Of a stretch of DNA of 17,543 bases, positions 7,211-14,584 are shown in pieces. A program made the translations under genes and the position numbers. Numbering within the stretch: the first letter of the stretch is position 1; each line of letters begins with the position of its first letter. The notes beneath the pieces were generated by a model. The model searched no databases, was not told where the DNA came from, and saw nothing but the letters and a program-made list of their open reading frames with translations. Location: assembly GCA_900540735.1 (NCBI GenBank), contig UQHB01000051.1:1-17543 (forward strand). Reading direction: 5' to 3'. Origin of the DNA: an uncultured Megasphaera sp. Its GTDB lineage: Bacteria; Bacillota; Negativicutes; Veillonellales; Megasphaeraceae.

Positions 7211-7489
7211 TATGCTTGGACGGTCGAAGGCATCCCCTTAGCCGTCCGCGGAGGAGCCTGATAGAGTCATAAAATCTCTGCTACGTATCCCGGTGCTTAG
7301 CTTGACGGCATAACCATCCGGCGGAGCGGCCAATGGGGATACCTTCTCCCTCCCGGTATCGTCACTTCATTATTCCGTAATTGTTCTTTTTCAACTCCAC
7401 GCCCTATGGTAAACGGAGAATCGCATGGTGCAAATTCAGGAGAAAGGACGTGTGCGACCGTCCAAGCATAATGATGATATACCATGCGA
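7211..7489. repeat. Interleaved inverted repeats in a gene-free gap; candidate structured RNA or small repeat element
   Basis: The gap 7201-7513 has no credible gene. TATGCTTGGACGGTCG (7211-7226) is exactly complementary to 7455-7470, enclosing 228 nt. TCGCATGGT (7421-7429) is complementary to 7481-7489, interleaved with the first pair. Inside, GGACGG and AAGG (7218-7230) can instead pair with CCTT and CCGTCC (7236-7247). GATACC/GGTATC (7338-7343/7355-7360) competes with GTATCCC/GGGATAC (7285-7291/7336-7342), and ATTCCGT (7372-7378) pairs with ACGGAgAAT (7413-7421). I recognise no known RNA family: no RNase P GAGGAAAGUC, no tmRNA ends, no SRP motif. The transcribed strand is undecided. A TA dinucleotide marks both outer ends, as in mariner-type MITEs. 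Confidence 0.5.
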
Positions 7490-7513
7490 AAATACGTTTG
7501 ACAAAACTTTTTA

Positions 7514-7542
7514 TTGACAAAGGTATATGAGATAGATATAAT
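7514..7542 (+). promoter_or_regulatory. Near-consensus sigma-A promoter of yceD-rpmF
   Basis: TTGACA (7514-7519) and TATAAT (7537-7542) are both perfect and separated by 17 bp. The start codon lies 20 bases after the -10, so the leader is very short. A second TTGACA at 7498-7503 has no matching -10. It separates the downstream genes from the structured gap before it. Confidence 0.92.
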
Positions 7543-7562
7543 AGTATAGTCGAGGTAGAAAT

Positions 7563-8057
7563 ATGAAACTACAAGTCGAAGAAGCACTTAAGGAAGCAGG
7601 GAAGAAATTCCCCTTTTCTTTTGAAGTACCGGCTGCCGTGCTAGGTGAGGTCGATGGTCTCCCGTGGGAACATCAACCCATATCTGTGGAAGGCGTGTTT
7701 TGGTTCGATGGTAACCATATTGTTGTCCAGGGAACGATACGTACACATGGTGCGTATACATGCAGCCGCTGTTTGACACCGGTGCCGGTGGATCGGAAAG
7801 CTACACTGTCTGAAGTCTATGGTACGGAAGCGGAGCTTCCAGACGACGTATTGCCTTATAATGGGGAATACATTGATTTGACGGAGACAATTAGAGAAAA
7901 CTTGATCCTCAGCGAACCTATGAAAGTCTTGTGCCGGCCTGATTGCAAAGGGTTATGCCCGCAATGCGGTGCAAACTTGAATGAAGGTCCCTGTAGTTGT
8001 CCTACCGACAGGATCGACCCGAGACTCGCAATCTTGGGGGATTTGTTTAAATCGTAA
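7563..8057 (+). CDS. yceD: YceD/DUF177 family protein
   Basis: This is a 164-residue protein of the DUF177 (YceD) family, which nearly always precedes rpmF and is linked to 23S rRNA/ribosome assembly in bacteria and plastids. It carries a C67-x2-C70 pair in the middle and a C-terminal cysteine cluster (C124, C128, C132, C135, C144, C146), including the family motif CRPDCKGLCPQCG, suited to zinc binding. The ATG at 7563 has GAGG at 7552-7555. It is transcribed from the strong promoter just upstream and followed after 39 bases by rpmF, with which it forms a two-gene operon. The family assignment is confident; the molecular role is only partly known in the family. Confidence 0.93.
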   Translation: MKLQVEEALKEAGKKFPFSFEVPAAVLGEVDGLPWEHQPISVEGVFWFDGNHIVVQGTIRTHGAYTCSRCLTPVPVDRKATLSEVYGTEAELPDDVLPYNGEYIDLTETIRENLILSEPMKVLCRPDCKGLCPQCGANLNEGPCSCPTDRIDPRLAILGDLFKS

Positions 8058-8096
8058 CTAAGCAGTACGTACCAAAAACTAAGGAGGTGCAGAACA

Positions 8097-8282
8097 ATGG
8101 CAGTACCAAAAAGAAGATTGTCTAACGCCCGTCAGAACATGCGTCGCGCAAACTGGAAATTAACAGCACCGGGTTTCGTTGAATGCCCGCAGTGCCATGA
8201 AGCAGTTTTGCCCCATCACGTATGCCCGACTTGCGGCTTTTATAAGGGTAAACAAGTTGTCAACAACACAACTGCTGAATAA
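8097..8282 (+). CDS. rpmF: 50S ribosomal protein L32
   Basis: This is a 61-residue basic ribosomal protein with the typical MAVPKRRLSNARQNMRR start. It has a zinc-ribbon made of C30-x2-C33 and C43-x2-C46. It belongs to the large subunit near the peptidyl transferase/exit tunnel region. A full AAGGAGGTG ribosome binding site precedes the ATG, as expected for a highly expressed gene. It is co-transcribed with yceD, and a terminator follows 10 bases after the stop. Because the four-cysteine (C+) form is present, it is the zinc-binding paralogue. Confidence 0.97.
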   Translation: MAVPKRRLSNARQNMRRANWKLTAPGFVECPQCHEAVLPHHVCPTCGFYKGKQVVNNTTAE

Positions 8283-8291
8283 GAATGACGT

Positions 8292-8326
8292 AAAAAAGAG
8301 CGTGCCACAGGGCATGCTCTTTTTTT
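8292..8326 (+). terminator. Rho-independent terminator after rpmF
   Basis: AAAAAAGAGCGTGCC (8292-8306) pairs with GGCATGCTCTTTTTT (8311-8325) around an ACAG tetraloop, with one G-T pair, and runs through a T-tract to 8326. Confidence 0.93.
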
Positions 8327-8359
8327 ATGACTTGCCTCTATCGGTAACGAGGCGATTCA

Positions 8360-8368
8360 TGGTATAAT
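8360..8368 (+). promoter_or_regulatory. Extended -10 promoter of the ruvC-secF operon
   Basis: TGGTATAAT (8360-8368) is a TGn plus a perfect -10. No good -35 sits 17 bp upstream. It lies between the rpmF terminator and ruvC, 38 bases before the ruvC ATG. No internal terminator was seen until after secF. Confidence 0.7.
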
Positions 8369-8406
8369 GAACGTTGCATTTAAGAATTTTGAAAGAGGTG
8401 GAGAAC

Positions 8407-8907
8407 ATGCGCGCAATGGGGATTGACCCAGGCACAGCGATTTGCGGCTTTGGTGTCGTCGACAGAGTCCAAGGTCGCTTGCGGCCCGTAACGTACGGTA
8501 CGATTCAGACGACGCCGGACCATACAGACGCAGAACGGCTGGTCACGATTTACAATGGGCTCCATCAATTATATGATAAATATAAGCCTGATTTCATCGG
8601 CGTAGAACAGCTCTTTTTTAATCGTAACGTCACGACGGCTATTACGGTCGGCCAAGCACGCGGTATTATTTTGCTTACAGCCCAGCAAGCAGGCATTCCT
8701 ATTTTTGAATTTACGCCGCTCCAAGTCAAGCAAGGCGTCACAGGCTATGGTAGAGCGACGAAGGAACAGGTCATTGATATGACGATGCGTCTCTTAGGGA
8801 TTCGCGAAAAGATTAAGCCTGATGATGCGGCTGACGCCCTGGCTATGGCCATTTACGCGACTTATACGAATCAGTCGAGCAGGCTCCAAAGGACGGTGCA
8901 ATTATGA
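8407..8907 (+). CDS. ruvC: Holliday junction resolvase RuvC
   Basis: This 166-residue endonuclease cuts Holliday junctions bound by RuvAB at the end of recombinational repair. The RuvC acidic residues are in place: D7 in MGIDPGT, E67 in GVEQLFF, and D140 and D143 in KPDDAADALAMA. The ATG 8407 was chosen because AGAGGTGGAG sits just upstream and it yields D7; the frame is open to 8374 without support. The stop overlaps ruvA by four bases (ATGA), so translation is probably coupled. It is the first gene of the long operon. Confidence 0.97.
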   Translation: MRAMGIDPGTAICGFGVVDRVQGRLRPVTYGTIQTTPDHTDAERLVTIYNGLHQLYDKYKPDFIGVEQLFFNRNVTTAITVGQARGIILLTAQQAGIPIFEFTPLQVKQGVTGYGRATKEQVIDMTMRLLGIREKIKPDDAADALAMAIYATYTNQSSRLQRTVQL

Positions 8908-9503
8908 TTGGCTACGTCAACGGAAAAATAACGCATATGTTTAAAGAGTATTGCTTCGTCGATGTCCACGGCGTAGGCTATCGCGTCTATGCACCGGCAT
9001 CGACGCTCCAAGCCTTGTCTATTGGCCAGGACGCATTGCTCTTTACGTACATGAGCGTCCGCGAAGATGCTATCTTGCTCTATGGCTTTTTGACGCAAGA
9101 TGAATACGATGTGTTTATGCTGCTCCTCAGTGTCAATGGTATTGGCCCCAAAGTGGCTCTTGGCATTTTAAGCGCTGCTAGTCCCGATGGATTCCGTCTG
9201 GCTGTACAGCAGAAAAATCTCAAGGTGTTGACGAAAATGCCTGGTATTGGCAAGAAGACGGCAGAACGCATTATCGTCGAGCTCCACGATAAATTAGGCA
9301 ATGCTCCTGTCGGTGCAGAAGCAGCTGTCATTGACGCTGGGACGGTGTCGCAAGGTATGGCAGGCGAAGCGATAGCAGCATTGAAAGAATTAGGCTTTAC
9401 AGAACAGGAAGTTACGCCTGTACTGGAACAAGAAGCACCAACGGCTGCGAATGTGTCTGAACTCATTCGCAAGGCCTTGAAAGTATTGGGCAGCGGGAGG
9501 TAA
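8904..9503 (+). CDS. ruvA: Holliday junction branch migration protein RuvA
   Basis: This is a 199-residue DNA-binding subunit that holds the four-way junction and recruits RuvB. The N-terminal OB-fold domain (1-62) starts with the typical MIGYVNGKI. Two helix-hairpin-helix motifs follow, VNGIGPK (77-83) and PGIGKK (113-118). A C-terminal domain (about 150-199) that contacts RuvB is separated by an Ala/Gly-rich linker. Length is normal for the family. It overlaps ruvC by 4 bases, and ruvB begins 4 bases after its stop, so the three are co-expressed. Confidence 0.97.
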   Translation: MIGYVNGKITHMFKEYCFVDVHGVGYRVYAPASTLQALSIGQDALLFTYMSVREDAILLYGFLTQDEYDVFMLLLSVNGIGPKVALGILSAASPDGFRLAVQQKNLKVLTKMPGIGKKTAERIIVELHDKLGNAPVGAEAAVIDAGTVSQGMAGEAIAALKELGFTEQEVTPVLEQEAPTAANVSELIRKALKVLGSGR

Positions 9504-9506
9504 GGT

Positions 9507-10535
9507 ATGGAAGAAAATCGCATTGTCGAAACAGAAGCTGTACCGGGTGATTCCTGGCAATACAGCCTGCGCCCTCATTATTTACATGAATATATTGGCC
9601 AGCATAAGGTCAAAGAAAATTTATCTGTCTTTATTAAAGCGGCCAAGCTGCGTCAAGAAGCACTAGACCACGTGTTGCTCTACGGGCCGCCGGGACTAGG
9701 GAAGACGACTATGGCTGGCATTATTGCCAATGAATTAGGCGTAAATCTACGAATTACGTCGGGCCCGGCTATTGAACGACCCGGTGATTTAGCGGCACTT
9801 CTGACGAATTTACAAGACAGGGATTTGCTCTTTATCGACGAAATTCATCGTCTCTCCCATAGTGTGGAAGAAGTGCTCTATGCAGCGATGGAAGACTATG
9901 CCCTCGATATTGTTATCGGCAAAGGCCCCAGTGCCCGGTCTGTGCGCATTGATTTACCGCCTTTTACGCTCGTCGGTGCGACGACCCAAGTAGGGCGACT
10001 GGCACCGCCGTTGCGTGACCGGTTTGGCGTTATTTGCAGATTGGAATTTTATCGTCCTGAAGATTTAGTCCTCATTATTAAGCGGACTGCCGATATTTTA
10101 CAGATTCCCATTGAAGGCGACGGAGCTTTAGAAATTGCCTGTCGCTCACGGGGAACGCCGCGTATTGCCAACCGTCTTTTAAAGCGAGTCCGTGATTTTG
10201 CCCAGGTCGCCGAAGCCCCAGCTATTACCAAGGCGTTAGCAAGTGAAGCACTGAATCGCTTGGAAGTAGACAAATGCGGCTTAGATAGAACAGACCGCCG
10301 GGTCTTACAGGTCATTATCGAAAAATTCAACGGTGGTCCTGTAGGATTAGACACGATAGCCGCAGCGATTAGCGAATCCGTCGATGCTGTGGAAGACGTA
10401 TACGAACCATTCCTCATGCAGCAAGGCTTTTTAAACCGCACGCCACGAGGCCGCGTAGTCACAGCCGCTGCATACCGTCATTTAGGTCTCGTGCCGCCAA
10501 CAGAACAAGGCGCGGCGCAAGGGACGTTACTCTAG
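9507..10535 (+). CDS. ruvB: Holliday junction branch migration ATPase RuvB
   Basis: This is a 342-residue AAA+ motor that drives branch migration with RuvA. Visible are Walker A GPPGLGKT at 60-67, Walker B LLFIDE at 107-112 followed by IHRL, sensor 1 GATT at 157-160, the arginine-finger PLRDRFG (R170), and the C-terminal winged-helix domain with GPVGLDTIAAAISE and an RTPRGR motif near the end. The segment after GATT reads QVGRLAPPLRDRFG rather than the commoner RAGLLTSPLRDRFG, a mild divergence. The start at ATG 9507 follows GGGAGG at the end of ruvA. Confidence 0.97.
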   Translation: MEENRIVETEAVPGDSWQYSLRPHYLHEYIGQHKVKENLSVFIKAAKLRQEALDHVLLYGPPGLGKTTMAGIIANELGVNLRITSGPAIERPGDLAALLTNLQDRDLLFIDEIHRLSHSVEEVLYAAMEDYALDIVIGKGPSARSVRIDLPPFTLVGATTQVGRLAPPLRDRFGVICRLEFYRPEDLVLIIKRTADILQIPIEGDGALEIACRSRGTPRIANRLLKRVRDFAQVAEAPAITKALASEALNRLEVDKCGLDRTDRRVLQVIIEKFNGGPVGLDTIAAAISESVDAVEDVYEPFLMQQGFLNRTPRGRVVTAAAYRHLGLVPPTEQGAAQGTLL

Positions 10536-10543
10536 GAGGTACT

Positions 10544-10756
10544 ATGGCAAAACTCTTGATTCTCATCGGTGTCATTTGTATCGGCATAGGCATCGTTTGG
10601 CTCGCCTTAGACCAATTTGGCTTGAGTAAATATATTGGCAATTTGCCTGGTGATATTAATTTTACGAAAGGGAATGTTTCCTTTCATTTTCCGATTTTGA
10701 CGAGTTTACTCGTGAGTATTTTGCTGACTGTCTTATTTAACCTATTTTTTCGCTAA
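10544..10756 (+). CDS. DUF2905 small membrane protein
   Basis: This is a 70-residue protein with two hydrophobic helices (about 4-23 and 50-69) joined by a short polar loop containing GNLPGDI, the DUF2905 signature. The function of the family is unknown. It is often encoded right beside ruvB, as here (8 bases after its stop), with an AGGAGG site overlapping the ruvB end. Probably an inner-membrane protein with both termini on the same side. The assignment rests on the loop motif, size and position. Confidence 0.88.
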   Translation: MAKLLILIGVICIGIGIVWLALDQFGLSKYIGNLPGDINFTKGNVSFHFPILTSLLVSILLTVLFNLFFR

Positions 10757-10771
10757 GGAGAACGAACGTGT

Positions 10772-12013
10772 ATGTCCTTTCGTAAAATACAAGTTTTTTG
10801 TATCGCCCTTTGTCTGACCTTCTTGCTGAGCCTGACCGCTCTAGCTACTGGGCCAGCTCAGTCCGTGCGCATTGGTATTCGCGAGGGCCGCAGTGCCGTG
10901 TCCGTCTTAGGCCCAACAGGACTGACGGTTTATATGAATGGCAAAGAGTGGAAGAAAATCGCGCCTAATACGCCGGTTTACGTAGCTATGCAAGGGAAGA
11001 ACATCGCCGTCAATGGCACGGCTAGCACTGGTTCTGTCCTCATTAATCCGACGAAGGCTGGCGGTGCCGTCAAGATAACAGACGGCTATTCTTACCGCGG
11101 TGCGATTGAATGCATCAAAACGCCCCAAGCCTGGGGCATTACCGTCGTCAACGTTGTGCCGTTAGAAGAATATCTCTACGGCGTCGTCGGTAAAGAAATG
11201 TCGCCGTCGTGGAATTTAGAAGCCCTCAAAGCGCAAGCCGTAGCGGCACGAACCTACGCTGTAGCGCACAAAAATTATTTCCAGAAAAAAGGCTACGATA
11301 TGACGGACGATACGCGGAGCCAAGTATACTCTGGCATTAACGGCGAAGCACCGTCAATTATCAAAGCAGTGCAAGCAACGCGCGGCGAAATCCTGACGTA
11401 TGGCGGCAAGCCTATTGAAGCACTCTTCCATTCAAATGGCGGCGGCTGGACCGAAAATAGTGAAAACGTCTGGGGTAACCGTATTGCCTATTTACGTGGT
11501 GTCGAAGATCAGACTAAAGCAGCACCAGCATATAAATGGATAGCCAAGACGACACCAGAAGACATGGCGGCTAAGCTCAATGCTGCGGGGAAAGGTGTCG
11601 GCACGGTCCAGTCTATTGTCTTGTCGCCACTGACGAAACGGCCTATGTCCGTCAAAGATAGGGGCGTGTCGGGACGGGTCTTGACCCTCGTCGTCAAAGG
11701 CTCGAAAGGGCAAGTGACCATTACAGGGACGGCCTTCCAATCTATCTTTGGCCTGAAGAGTACGCTCTTTGATTTTACGACCAGCGCAGGCATTACGCCG
11801 GATCCGGATACGACAGGGAATAAACGAGCTGTAGAATTAAAACTTCGGCCGAAACAACAGTTGACGATTTATGGCCTCGGTTGGGGCCATGGCCTCGGCA
11901 TGAGCCAGTACGGAGCCAACGAAATGGCCAAAGCAAATAGCAAAGATGACAAGTATTACCGGCATATTTTACAACACTATTACACCGGTACTAAAATAGA
12001 ACAAGTAAAATAA
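10772..12013 (+). CDS. SpoIID/LytB domain protein, likely exported peptidoglycan-active enzyme
   Basis: This is a 413-residue protein with a signal peptide (basic RK at 4-5, hydrophobic 7-24, cleavage likely near ALA-TG about 25), so it acts outside the cytoplasmic membrane. The SpoIID/LytB domain runs from about 110 to the end. It holds VPLEEYLYGVVGKEMSPSW with E142 at the position of the catalytic Glu of SpoIID lytic transglycosylase, the FHSNGGGWTENSENVWG block (219-235), and the C-terminal GWGHGLGMSQYGA (370-382). The N-terminal 30-105 region looks like the accessory beta domain seen in longer homologues. In sporulators SpoIID works in engulfment; no other sporulation gene is visible here, so a general wall-remodelling role is more likely. 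It sits between DUF2905 and queA. Confidence 0.92.
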   Translation: MSFRKIQVFCIALCLTFLLSLTALATGPAQSVRIGIREGRSAVSVLGPTGLTVYMNGKEWKKIAPNTPVYVAMQGKNIAVNGTASTGSVLINPTKAGGAVKITDGYSYRGAIECIKTPQAWGITVVNVVPLEEYLYGVVGKEMSPSWNLEALKAQAVAARTYAVAHKNYFQKKGYDMTDDTRSQVYSGINGEAPSIIKAVQATRGEILTYGGKPIEALFHSNGGGWTENSENVWGNRIAYLRGVEDQTKAAPAYKWIAKTTPEDMAAKLNAAGKGVGTVQSIVLSPLTKRPMSVKDRGVSGRVLTLVVKGSKGQVTITGTAFQSIFGLKSTLFDFTTSAGITPDPDTTGNKRAVELKLRPKQQLTIYGLGWGHGLGMSQYGANEMAKANSKDDKYYRHILQHYYTGTKIEQVK

Positions 12014-12028
12014 AAAGGAGTCTTCACG

Positions 12029-13048
12029 TTGAAACTGACAGATTTTTCCTATGATTTACCGAAAGAATTGATTGCCCAACATCCGGCAGAAACGCGGGAC
12101 CATGCACGGCTTATGCTCTATGACAAGAAAACAGGGGTTGTAGAACACAAATATTTTTATGATTTAGTCGATGAACTTCATGAAGGAGACGTCCTCGTCT
12201 TTAATGACTCTCGCGTCATCCCAGCCCGGCTCTATGGCAAACGCGTGCCTACAGGCGGCAAAGTAGAAGTCTTGCTCTTAACACCTGTTGGCGATGACCA
12301 ATGGGAAGTACTCGTTAAACCGGGGAAGAAAGCCCTGCCTGGGACGACTATCGAATTTGCCGAAGGCTTGACAGCAACGGTCGTCAATAGAACGGATTTT
12401 GGCGGACGAATCGTCAAATTCCACTACGACGGCGTCTTTGATGATATTATCGACAAAATCGGTGAAATGCCCTTGCCGCCATATATTCACGAAAAAATGG
12501 AAGACCCGAATGAATATCAGACGGTCTATGCCCGTGAACGAGGCTCTGCAGCAGCACCGACAGCCGGTCTTCATTTTACCGAAGAATTACTAGAAAAAAT
12601 CCGCGCTAAAGGCGTAACCGAAGTCTTTGTAACGCTCCACGTCGGTCTCGGTACATTCCGTCCAGTAGAAGAAGAAAATATTGAAGACCACGAAATGCAC
12701 AGCGAATTTTACAGCATTACGAAAGAAGCGGCCGATACGATTAATCAAGCCAAAGCCGAAGAACGGCGCATCATTGCTGTCGGCACGACATCGATTCGCA
12801 CCCTCGAAAGCGCGGGGACGACAGGCGAATTAAAAGCCGGTTCTGGCTGGACGAATATCTTTATTTATCCGGGCTTTACGTTCCACATCGTCGATGCTTT
12901 AGTGACGAATTTCCACCTTCCGGAATCGACTTTGCTCATGCTCATCAGTGCCTTGTCGACGCGGGAAAAAATCCTCAACGCCTACAAGATTGCTGTACAA
13001 GAAAAATATCGTTTCTTTAGTTTTGGCGACGCCATGTTTATTCGATAA
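12029..13048 (+). CDS. queA: S-adenosylmethionine:tRNA ribosyltransferase-isomerase QueA
   Basis: This 339-residue enzyme transfers the ribosyl part of SAM to preQ1 in tRNA, making epoxyqueuosine at position 34. Family blocks are clear: DFSYDLPKELIAQHP at the N-terminus, VFNDSRVIPARL, AAPTAGLHFT, TLHVGLGTFRPV, VGTTSIRTLE and TNFHLPESTLLMLISA. The start is TTG at 12029 with AAGGAG 8 bases before it; no ATG gives a full N-terminus. Length is normal. It is followed 12 bases later by tgt, the enzyme of the preceding step, so the operon carries two consecutive queuosine steps. Confidence 0.97.
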   Translation: MKLTDFSYDLPKELIAQHPAETRDHARLMLYDKKTGVVEHKYFYDLVDELHEGDVLVFNDSRVIPARLYGKRVPTGGKVEVLLLTPVGDDQWEVLVKPGKKALPGTTIEFAEGLTATVVNRTDFGGRIVKFHYDGVFDDIIDKIGEMPLPPYIHEKMEDPNEYQTVYARERGSAAAPTAGLHFTEELLEKIRAKGVTEVFVTLHVGLGTFRPVEEENIEDHEMHSEFYSITKEAADTINQAKAEERRIIAVGTTSIRTLESAGTTGELKAGSGWTNIFIYPGFTFHIVDALVTNFHLPESTLLMLISALSTREKILNAYKIAVQEKYRFFSFGDAMFIR

Positions 13049-13060
13049 GGAGGACACGAC

Positions 13061-14170
13061 GTGTCAGTTATTCAATACGAATTACAAGCCGAATGCGACG
13101 GTGCACGGGCAGGGATCTTACGCACGCCGCACGGCACCTTTAAAACACCGATGTTCATGCCTGTAGGGACGCAGGCTACAGTCAAGACCTTGGCTCCTGA
13201 AGAATTATACGCTATGGGGGCGCAAGTCATTTTGAGCAATACGTACCATCTTTTCTTGCGTCCCGGTGAAGACCTGGTTCAAGAAGCAGGGGGACTGCAT
13301 AAGTTCATGAATTGGCATCAAGCCATTTTGACAGATAGCGGCGGTTTCCAAGTCTTCAGTCTCGGCCATATGCGAAAGATTACGGAAGAAGGCGTAGCCT
13401 TCCGTTCCCATCTCGACGGGTCGAAAAAGTTTTTATCCCCAGAAGTGTCGATGGATATTCAAATGGCTTTGAATTCGGATATTGCCATGGCTTTTGATGA
13501 ATGCATTCCCTATCCGTCTGATTTTGACTACACGAAAAAATCGACAGAACGGACGAGCCGCTGGGCGCAGCGCTGCAAAGACCATCACCACAGCGAAACG
13601 CAAGGCCTCTTTGGTATCGTCCAAGGCGGTATGTATCCGGAATTGCGTAAACAGAGCTGTAAAGATTTAGTTGCCATGGATTTTGATGGATATGGCATTG
13701 GTGGCTTGAGTGTTGGCGAATCTAAGGATATAATGTATGATATACTAGAACACACTACTCCAGAGCTGCCGACGAATAAAGCCCGCTATCTCATGGGCGT
13801 CGGTACACCGGACTGCCTCCTCGAAGGCGTAGCCCGCGGCGTAGATATGTTTGACTGCGTCTTCCCGACGCGCGTTGCCCGAAACGGTATGGCCATGACT
13901 CATCATGGCCGCTTGACAGTACGCAACGCCAAATTTGCCAGAGATTTCCGTCCCATTGAAGAAGGATGCGGTTGCTACACGTGCCGTAATTTCACGCGTG
14001 CTTATGTGCGCCATCTCTTCAAGGCCGAAGAACTCTTAGCGTATCGCCTGGTCAGCATTCACAATTTATATTTCCTCTTGCAGTTTATGCGCGACATGCG
14101 CCAATCTATCTTAGATGGTACGTTCCGCGAATTCCGCAAGGATTTCTGGCAGCAATATCAAGATGCGTAA
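13061..14170 (+). CDS. tgt: Queuine/preQ1 tRNA-ribosyltransferase
   Basis: This 369-residue enzyme exchanges guanine-34 of tRNAs with GUN anticodons for preQ1. Key parts are present: DSGGFQVFSL with the general acid/base D92, GIVQGG and GIGGLSVGE (substrate base recognition), and DCVFPTRVARNG with nucleophile D265. The zinc site is C303-x-C305-x2-C308 with H334 in SIHNLYF. The start is GTG 13061 with AAGGAGG just before it. The protein is full length and adjacent to queA. The TIM-barrel order of motifs matches bacterial Tgt, so confidence is high. Confidence 0.97.
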   Translation: MSVIQYELQAECDGARAGILRTPHGTFKTPMFMPVGTQATVKTLAPEELYAMGAQVILSNTYHLFLRPGEDLVQEAGGLHKFMNWHQAILTDSGGFQVFSLGHMRKITEEGVAFRSHLDGSKKFLSPEVSMDIQMALNSDIAMAFDECIPYPSDFDYTKKSTERTSRWAQRCKDHHHSETQGLFGIVQGGMYPELRKQSCKDLVAMDFDGYGIGGLSVGESKDIMYDILEHTTPELPTNKARYLMGVGTPDCLLEGVARGVDMFDCVFPTRVARNGMAMTHHGRLTVRNAKFARDFRPIEEGCGCYTCRNFTRAYVRHLFKAEELLAYRLVSIHNLYFLLQFMRDMRQSILDGTFREFRKDFWQQYQDA

Positions 14171-14215
14171 CGTGTCTTGTATATATAGCATACTTTAGTA
14201 TAGGAGGTGAATACA

Positions 14216-14584
14216 TTGGATTTAGAACAATTATCAAGCTTTGCGCCCATTATCATTATGGTCGTCATTTTTTACTTCTTGTTATGGCGGCCTCAGAAAA
14301 AACAGCAGAAGAGACGGCAAGAAATGCTCGATAGCTTAAAACCGGGCGTGAAAATTGTAACGGCTGGCGGTGTATACGGTACGATCGTAACCGTCCGTGA
14401 TGAATACCTCATCATCCGCATTGCTGACAAAGTCGAAATCAAAGTAACGCGCCAAGCTATTTCGCAGGTCTTAGGTAAAGGCGAAAAAGTACAGGCTAAA
14501 GAAGCTCGTCAAGCTGAAAAGAAAGTAGAACAAGCCATTGACGCGCCGCAAGATACGACAGAAACGAAGACAGATGCTAAGTAA
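14216..14584 (+). CDS. yajC: Preprotein translocase accessory subunit YajC
   Basis: This is a 122-residue inner-membrane protein that associates with SecDF in the holotranslocon. It has one membrane helix (about 8-25) followed by RPQKKQQKR, a conserved domain with TAGGVYGTIV, and an acidic/lysine-rich tail of about 35 residues. The start is set at TTG 14216, 8 bases after AGGAGG (14202-14207); an in-frame GTG at 14207 overlaps the ribosome site and is unlikely. The stop overlaps the start of the cyclo-ligase gene. A short arm pair (ATACT/AGTAT) lies just before the ribosome binding site. Confidence 0.94.
   Translation: MDLEQLSSFAPIIIMVVIFYFLLWRPQKKQQKRRQEMLDSLKPGVKIVTAGGVYGTIVTVRDEYLIIRIADKVEIKVTRQAISQVLGKGEKVQAKEARQAEKKVEQAIDAPQDTTETKTDAK

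Noticed and set aside
7211..7489. RNase P RNA, tmRNA, SRP RNA or a cobalamin-type riboswitch in the gap
   Set aside because: The hallmark motifs (GAGGAAAGUC, tRNA-like CCA end, GGAAGGAAGCAGC, B12 box) are absent on both strands.
7297..7587. 96-codon minus-strand open frame across the structured gap
   Set aside because: No recognisable domain, it overlaps the yceD promoter and start, and it has no ribosome site; the inverted repeats explain the sequence better.
14190..14201. ATACT/AGTAT palindrome before yajC as an operator or internal promoter
   Set aside because: Arms of 5 bp in AT-rich sequence are too short, and no good -35/-10 pair accompanies them.
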